Part shown: positions 59,189 to 64,000 of the stretch, piece after piece | How the letters are laid out: the number at the start of each line of letters is the position of its first letter | How positions within the stretch are numbered: position 1 is the first letter of the stretch | Assembly: GCF_002266465.3 (NCBI RefSeq) | Contig: NZ_CP029427.2 | Coordinates: 5,768,501-5,832,500, forward strand | DNA: 64,000 nt | Reading direction: 5' to 3' | From: Bradyrhizobium symbiodeficiens | GTDB taxonomy: Bacteria; Pseudomonadota; Alphaproteobacteria; Rhizobiales; Xanthobacteraceae | The notes under the pieces: generated by a model | Told to the model about the DNA's origin: nothing | Database searches by the model: none | Seen by the model: only the letters and a program-made list of their open reading frames with translations | Made by a program: the position numbers and the translations under genes

Positions 59189-60988
59189 ATGAAACCGACC
59201 GATATCGCGGCCCCCGACTACTTTCACAAAGTGGTCGATTGCCAATGGGCCTGTCCAGCGCACACTCCCGTTCCCGAATACATCCGACTGATCGCACAAG
59301 GCCGCTATAGCGATGCCTATATGATCAATTGGAAATCGAACGTGTTTCCCGGAATTCTGGGACGCACATGCGATCGTCCTTGCGAGCCGGCGTGCCGCCG
59401 CGGACGCGTGGAGGAAACGCCGGTCGCGATCTGCCGGCTCAAGCGCGTTGCCGCCGATTTCAAGGACGACATCACGCAGCGCCTGCCGCGTCCCTCGGCG
59501 AAGAACGGCAAGCGCGTCGCCTTCGTTGGCGGCGGTCCCGCCTCGCTGACGGTGGCGCGCGATCTCGCCCCACTCGGCTATCACTGCACCGTGTTCGATG
59601 CCGATCCCCGGGCCGGCGGCATGATGCGCTCGCAGATCCCGAAATTCCGCCTGCCCGATTCGGTGATCGACGAGGAGACCGGCTACATCCTGGGTCTCGG
59701 CGTCGAGTTCAAAGGCGGGCACCGTATCGAGAGCATGAAGGGGCTGCTCGCGGAGAAATACGACGCGATCTTCGTCGGCACCGGCGCGCCGCGTGGCCGC
59801 GAGCTCGACATTCCCGGCCGGAAGGAGGCCGCCGCCAACATCCACATCGGCATCGACTGGCTGTCATCGGTCTCGTTCGGCCACACCGACAAGATCGGCA
59901 AGCGCGTCATCGTGCTCGGCGGCGGCAACACCGCGATGGATTGCTGCCGCACCGCGCGCCGGCTCGGCGGTGAAGATGTCAAGGTGATCGTGCGCTCCGG
60001 CTTCGAGGAGATGAAGGCCTCGCCTTGGGAGAAGGAAGACGCACTCCACGAGGACATTCCGATCCTCAACTTCCTCGTCCCCGTTGCCTTCGTTCACGAC
60101 AATGGCAAGCTCACTGGCATCACCTTCCAGAAGGTGAAGGCTGAATACGACGCCAAGGGCCGCCGCAACCTCGTGCCATCCGGCGAGCCGAACCAGACCA
60201 TCGAATGCGACGACGTGCTGGTCGCGGTCGGCCAGGAGAACGCGTTCCCCTGGATCGAGCAGGATTGCGGCATCGAGTTCGACAAATGGCATATGCCCAA
60301 GGTCGATCCGAAGACCTTCGTCTCGACCAACCCAAAAGTGTTCTTCGGCGGCGACGCCGCGTTCGGGCCGAAGAACATCATCTGGGCGGTCGCGCAGGGC
60401 CATGATGCCGCGCTGTCGATCCACAAGATGCTCTCTGGCGAGGACATCACCGAGCGACCGCTGCCGGAGGTGCATGTCTCGTCGCAGAAGATGGGCATCC
60501 ACGAATGGAGCTATGACAACGACATCTCCAACGACAAGCGCTTCAAGGTGCCGCATCGCGACAAGGTGATCGCGCTGAAGGACATCCGCACCGAAGTCGA
60601 GCTCGGCTACGACGTCAAGCTCGCGCTCGGCGAGGCCGAGCGCTGCCTGAACTGCGACGTCCAGACCGTGTTCTCGACCTCGCTCTGCATCGAGTGCGAC
60701 GCCTGCGTCGACATCTGCCCGATGGACTGCATCACCTTCACGGGCAATGGCGAGGAAGCCGATCTGCGCCAGCGGCTGAAGGCGCCCTCGCTGCATCCTG
60801 ACCAGGACCTTTACGTCTCCAGCGACCTCAAGACCGGGCGCGTGATGGTGAAGGACGAGGATGTCTGCCTGCATTGCGGGCTGTGCGCCGAGCGTTGTCC
60901 CACCGGAGCCTGGGACATGCAGAAATATCTCATCGAAATGACTCAAGCGGGATCATCATGTCCGACAAAAAGCCGCTCAGCAGCGTAA
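59189..60988 (+). CDS. glutamate-synthase-beta-like flavoprotein with ferredoxin tail (2-oxoacid oxidoreductase subunit)
   Basis: A 599-residue cytosolic protein. The N-terminal Fer4_20 region carries a Cys set (V-D-C-Q-W-A-C-P-A-H and C-D-R-P-C-E-P-A-C-R). Two dinucleotide-binding sites follow (VAFVGGGPASLTVARD for FAD, VIVLGGGNTAMDCC for NAD(P)). The C-terminus has two ferredoxin-type 4Fe-4S motifs, C-I-E-C-D-A-C-V-D-I-C-P and C-L-H-C-G-L-C-A-E-R-C-P. It moves electrons between NAD(P)H and the TPP enzyme encoded next. Its 3' end overlaps the alpha-subunit gene by 31 bases. The ribosome site is weak (GGTAGG). Confidence 0.9.
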   Translation: MKPTDIAAPDYFHKVVDCQWACPAHTPVPEYIRLIAQGRYSDAYMINWKSNVFPGILGRTCDRPCEPACRRGRVEETPVAICRLKRVAADFKDDITQRLPRPSAKNGKRVAFVGGGPASLTVARDLAPLGYHCTVFDADPRAGGMMRSQIPKFRLPDSVIDEETGYILGLGVEFKGGHRIESMKGLLAEKYDAIFVGTGAPRGRELDIPGRKEAAANIHIGIDWLSSVSFGHTDKIGKRVIVLGGGNTAMDCCRTARRLGGEDVKVIVRSGFEEMKASPWEKEDALHEDIPILNFLVPVAFVHDNGKLTGITFQKVKAEYDAKGRRNLVPSGEPNQTIECDDVLVAVGQENAFPWIEQDCGIEFDKWHMPKVDPKTFVSTNPKVFFGGDAAFGPKNIIWAVAQGHDAALSIHKMLSGEDITERPLPEVHVSSQKMGIHEWSYDNDISNDKRFKVPHRDKVIALKDIRTEVELGYDVKLALGEAERCLNCDVQTVFSTSLCIECDACVDICPMDCITFTGNGEEADLRQRLKAPSLHPDQDLYVSSDLKTGRVMVKDEDVCLHCGLCAERCPTGAWDMQKYLIEMTQAGSSCPTKSRSAA

Positions 60989-62805
60989 ACGACTTCGTCG
61001 TTCGTTTCGCCAACGTCAACGGCTCGGGCTCGGCCAGCGCCAACGAGATGTTCGCGCGCGCGATCCTGCGCCATGGCGTGCCGGTCTCCCCCCGAAACAT
61101 CTTCCCCTCCAACATCCAGGGCCTGCCGACCTGGTACGAGGTGCGCGTGACCGAAGACGGCCATCTCGGCGCCCGCGGCGGCGTCGACATGATGGTGGCG
61201 ATGAATCCGCAGACCTGGGACAAGGACGTCGCCGGCATCGAGCCCGGCGGCTATCTGTTCTACGATTCCACCAAGCCGATGCCGTCGACCAAATTTCGCG
61301 ACGACATCACCGTGATCGGCGTTCCGCTGACCGCGATCACCAACTCGACCTACACCGATCCGCGCCAGCGCCAGCTGTTCAAGAACATCATCTATCTCGG
61401 GGCGCTCTCCGCGCTGCTGGACATGGACCCGAAGCTGATCGAGCAGCTGATCGGCGAGCAGTACAAGGGCAAGGAGAAGCTGCTCTCCTCCAACGTCCAC
61501 GCGCTGCATCTCGGCCGTGACTGGGCGCTGCAGAATCTAAAGTGCCCGATCGGCCTGCGCGTGAAGAAGTCCGACAAGGTCGGCGACCGCATCTTCATCG
61601 AAGGCAACAGCGCCGCCGCGCTTGGCGCCGTCTATGGCGGCGCGACCGTATGCGCCTGGTATCCGATCACACCATCCTCGTCGGTGGCGGAGGCTTTCAC
61701 CGCGCATTGCAAGAAATTCCGGCACGATCCTGAGACCGGCAAGGCGAAATACGCGATCGTACAGGGCGAGGACGAGCTCGCTTCCATCGGTATCGTCATT
61801 GGCGCCTCCTGGAACGGCGCCCGCGCCTTCACCGCGACATCGGGCCCCGGCATCTCCCTGATGACCGAGTTCATCGGCCTCTCATATTTCGCCGAGATCC
61901 CGGCCGTGATCATGAACATCCAGCGCGCCGGCCCTTCCACGGGCATGCCGACCCGCACCCAGCAATGCGACATCATCGCCTGCGCCTATGCTTCGCACGG
62001 CGACACCAAGCACGTGCTGCTGTTCCCTGAAGATCCCGCTGAGGCCTTCGAGTTCGCAGCCGCCGCGTTCGATCTTGCCGAACGGCTGCAGACCACGATC
62101 TTCCTGATGCTCGACCTCGACATCGGCATGAACCACCGGCTCAGCCGGCCGCTGAAATGGGACGATGCCAAGCAGTATGACCGCGGCAAGGTGATGACCG
62201 CGGAGATGCTGGATGAGGGCCGCGACTTCGGCCGCTATCTCGACGTCGATGGCGACGGCATCCCCTATCGCACCTATCCCGGCACGCACCCGACCAAGGG
62301 CTCCTACTTCACCCGCGGCACCTCGCGCGACCGCTATGCGCGCTATTCCGAGGAAGGCTCGGTCTACGCCGACAACATGCAGCGCCTGATGCGCAAGTTC
62401 GAGACCGCGCAGGACCTGGTGCCGCGGCCGCTGCAGGCCAATGCGGAACGGCCGACCAAATATGGCGTGATCTATTTCGGCTCGACCTCGCCGGCGATGG
62501 ACGAGGCGGTCGCCCTCCTGGAAGCACGCGGGCATCAGCTCGACCGCCTGCGCATCCGCGCCTTCCCGTTCCATTCGAGCGTGGCGAGCTTCCTCGCCGA
62601 GCACGATTTCGTCTACGTCGTCGAGCAGAACCGCGACAGCCAGCTCCGCCAGCTCATCGTCAACGAGAACGGCATCGATCCAGTCCGCCTCGTTCCGATC
62701 GTGCATTACGACGGCTCGCCGATCACCGCCCGCTTCATCGCCAAAGCCATTGGCGACCACCAGGATCACCTCAAGGTGACCCCGCTCCGCAAGGCCGTGT
62801 CATGA
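60958..62805 (+). CDS. 2-oxoacid:acceptor oxidoreductase, fused gamma-alpha subunit
   Basis: A 615-residue subunit from the ATG at 60958. The N-terminal gamma domain (about 1-210) includes G-S-G-S-A-S-A-N-E-M-F. The alpha domain has A-W-Y-P-I-T-P-S-S-S-V-A-E and T-S-G-P-G-I-S-L-M-T-E-F, with the pyrimidine-binding region and R-T-Q-Q-C-D that form part of the active site of KorA/PorA proteins. It binds 2-oxoacid and TPP with the beta subunit encoded next (overlap of 4 bases, ATGA). 2-Oxoglutarate or a branched or aromatic oxoacid could be the substrate. The longer frame from 60874 is less likely. Confidence 0.92.
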   Translation: MSDKKPLSSVNDFVVRFANVNGSGSASANEMFARAILRHGVPVSPRNIFPSNIQGLPTWYEVRVTEDGHLGARGGVDMMVAMNPQTWDKDVAGIEPGGYLFYDSTKPMPSTKFRDDITVIGVPLTAITNSTYTDPRQRQLFKNIIYLGALSALLDMDPKLIEQLIGEQYKGKEKLLSSNVHALHLGRDWALQNLKCPIGLRVKKSDKVGDRIFIEGNSAAALGAVYGGATVCAWYPITPSSSVAEAFTAHCKKFRHDPETGKAKYAIVQGEDELASIGIVIGASWNGARAFTATSGPGISLMTEFIGLSYFAEIPAVIMNIQRAGPSTGMPTRTQQCDIIACAYASHGDTKHVLLFPEDPAEAFEFAAAAFDLAERLQTTIFLMLDLDIGMNHRLSRPLKWDDAKQYDRGKVMTAEMLDEGRDFGRYLDVDGDGIPYRTYPGTHPTKGSYFTRGTSRDRYARYSEEGSVYADNMQRLMRKFETAQDLVPRPLQANAERPTKYGVIYFGSTSPAMDEAVALLEARGHQLDRLRIRAFPFHSSVASFLAEHDFVYVVEQNRDSQLRQLIVNENGIDPVRLVPIVHYDGSPITARFIAKAIGDHQDHLKVTPLRKAVS

Positions 62806-63857
62806 CCTATATTGCCAAGCCGAAATTCCATCATCCCGGGCTGAAGAAGAACGATCTCGGCTACACTCACCGCGACTACGAGGGCAAGATCTCGACGCTG
62901 TGCGCGGGGTGCGGCCACGATTCAATCACGGCCTCGATCATCGAGGCCTGCTACGAGCTCTCGATCGAGCCGCATCGGGTGGCGAAGATCTCCGGCATCG
63001 GCTGCTCGTCGAAGACGCCGGACTATTTCCTCGGCAATTCGCACGGATTCAACTCCGTGCACGGCCGCATGCCCAGCGTGCTGACCGGCGCCAATCTCGC
63101 CAATCGCGATTTGATCTATCTCGGCGTCTCCGGCGATGGCGACAGCGCCTCGATCGGCTTCGGCCAGTTCGCGCATTCGATCCGGCGCGGTGTCAACATG
63201 ACCTATATCGTCGAGAACAACGGGGTCTACGGCCTGACCAAGGGCCAGTTCTCGGCGACCGCCGACCGCGGCTCGAAATCCAAGAAGGGCGTCACCAACA
63301 CCGACAACGCCATCGACCTCGTCGCCATCGCGTTGCAGCTGGGGGCCACCTTCGTGGCGCGCTCGTTCTCGGGCGACAAGACCCAGCTGGTTCCGCTGAT
63401 CGCGGCTGCGATCCGTCACAAGGGCGCATCCTTCATCGACGTCATCAGCCCCTGCATCGCCTTCAACAACCACGCCGGCTCGACCAAGAGCTTCGACTAT
63501 GTCCGCGAGCACAACGACGCCGTCAACCGGCTCGACGTGCTGGTGGGCCGCGATCCCATTGCGGTGGACTATGCGCCGGGCACGGTGCAAATGGTCGAGC
63601 AGCACGACGGCAGCAAGATCGCGCTGCGGAAGATCGACGCGGACTACGATCCGCATGACCGGTTAGGGGCCCAGACTTTCCTCGCGAAGCATGCCGCGAA
63701 GGGGCAGATCGTCACCGGCCTGCTCTATGTCGACCCCGATGCGGAAGATCTGCACGAGCATCTCAACACCGTCGAGACCCCGCTCAACACGCTGGAAGCC
63801 GACACGCTGTGTCCGGGTTCGGCGGCGCTGGACAAGTTCAACGCCAGCCTGCGGTGA
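62802..63857 (+). CDS. 2-oxoacid:acceptor oxidoreductase beta subunit (TPP-binding)
   Basis: A 351-residue subunit with the TPP signature G-V-S-G-D-G-D-S-A-S-I-G followed by N-N-G-V-Y-G-L-T-K-G-Q. L-C-A-G-C-G-H-D-S supplies Cys ligands for an iron-sulfur cluster, and G-I-G-C-S-S-K-T-P-D is typical of KorB/PorB. It pairs with the fused gamma-alpha subunit and passes electrons to the flavoprotein at 59189-60988. Its stop directly abuts the stop of the convergent last gene (63858). Confidence 0.93.
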   Translation: MTYIAKPKFHHPGLKKNDLGYTHRDYEGKISTLCAGCGHDSITASIIEACYELSIEPHRVAKISGIGCSSKTPDYFLGNSHGFNSVHGRMPSVLTGANLANRDLIYLGVSGDGDSASIGFGQFAHSIRRGVNMTYIVENNGVYGLTKGQFSATADRGSKSKKGVTNTDNAIDLVAIALQLGATFVARSFSGDKTQLVPLIAAAIRHKGASFIDVISPCIAFNNHAGSTKSFDYVREHNDAVNRLDVLVGRDPIAVDYAPGTVQMVEQHDGSKIALRKIDADYDPHDRLGAQTFLAKHAAKGQIVTGLLYVDPDAEDLHEHLNTVETPLNTLEADTLCPGSAALDKFNASLR

Positions 63858-64000
63858 TCATTTGCCGCGCTGAAGCGGCGGCCTGACACGGATGGTGATC
63901 TTGTCCGACACGACAGGCGGCTCGAACGGATAATGCTTCGCGTCGCCCAGCACCAGTTGAAGGGTATGGGTCCCGGGCGGAAGCTCGAGAAATGTCTCGG
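63858..64000 (-). CDS. C-terminus of a DUF4399-type protein (cut by window edge)
   Basis: Only the last 46 or so codons are present; the stop TGA is at 63860-63858. The frame reads E-T-F-L-E-L-P-P-G-T-H-T-L-Q-L-V-L-G-D-A-K-H-Y-P-F and ends in K-I-T-I-R-V-R-P-P-L-Q-R-G-K. L-P-P-G-x-H-T-L-Q-L-x-x-G-D is the DUF4399 pattern. Such proteins are usually small and exported, function unknown. The stop abuts the beta-subunit stop at 63857. Confidence 0.8.
   Translation of the reverse strand, partial: ETFLELPPGTHTLQLVLGDAKHYPFEPPVVSDKITIRVRPPLQRGK

Overview
The window is about 64 kb of GC-rich (roughly 65%) chromosomal DNA from an alphaproteobacterium, almost certainly Bradyrhizobium or a very close relative. 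Three things point there. The gene at 49679-50848 has the length and every catalytic residue position I know for the D-tartrate dehydratase of Bradyrhizobium japonicum (K182/K184, D213, E239, E265, H322). A pqqABCDE operon lies a few kb away. The spacers are filled with short palindromic repeats, and with translated spacer frames I recall from bradyrhizobial genomes. There is no phage, no insertion sequence, no CRISPR array, no rRNA and no tRNA that I can see; this is ordinary chromosome with metabolic islands and repeat-laden spacers.

Layout. 1-7.6 kb: two tandem paralogous small secreted proteins, a lytic transglycosylase, the ribosome-associated ABC-F protein EttA, a 2-hydroxyacid dehydrogenase, an L,D-transpeptidase with a repeat-rich N-terminus, and an Ala/Pro-rich membrane-anchored protein. 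7.8-11.9 kb: two rhodaneses, a CoxE-like VWA protein, a small GlsB-like membrane protein and a MoxR-type AAA ATPase. 11.9-13.8 kb: an 800-base stretch without a convincing gene, holding a strongly folded repeat element, followed by a BrnT/BrnA toxin-antitoxin pair with a translationally coupled third gene and a clear palindromic operator. 13.8-20.2 kb: GMC oxidoreductase, GNAT, SMP-30 lactonase-like protein divergent from an enolase-superfamily dehydratase, small proteins and a GST. 20.4-21.6 kb: intracellular polyhydroxyalkanoate depolymerase. 21.6-30.2 kb: a six-gene operon (peptide-type ABC importer plus an amine/amino-acid oxidase and a 2-oxoacid reductase) divergent from an XRE-cupin regulator. 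30.3-38.5 kb: a hybrid histidine kinase, an AraC regulator, a cupin, a flavin monooxygenase, a secreted protein with an apparent frameshift, a sugar-nucleotide-type epimerase and a solute-binding protein. 38.7-47.9 kb: an RND efflux pair, a CPA2 antiporter with universal-stress domains, and an MFS exporter divergent from an AraC regulator. 48.2-53.6 kb: malonyl-CoA decarboxylase, D-tartrate dehydratase, glutathione peroxidase, an amidase and small DUF proteins. 53.8-58.9 kb: pqqABCDE with a proline-iminopeptidase-like hydrolase and an EthD-like protein. 59.2-63.9 kb: a three-gene 2-oxoacid:acceptor oxidoreductase. The window ends inside a DUF4399-type gene.

How the parts fit. The 21.6-30.2 kb operon reads as one uptake-and-oxidation pathway: periplasmic capture, membrane import, FAD-dependent deamination, then reduction or interconversion of the oxoacid, under one repressor-like regulator. 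The pqq operon makes the redox cofactor for periplasmic dehydrogenases; a long hairpin between pqqA and pqqB would let the peptide substrate be made in excess over the enzymes. The 2-oxoacid oxidoreductase operon carries its own NAD(P)H-flavin-iron-sulfur subunit. The RND, MFS and antiporter genes form an export and ion-homeostasis stretch.

The strongest candidates for something undescribed are the multi-branched folded element at about 12.0-12.65 kb, the third gene of the BrnTA operon with its paired palindromes, the folded spacer at 45.5-45.8 kb, and the substrate of the six-gene import and oxidation operon.
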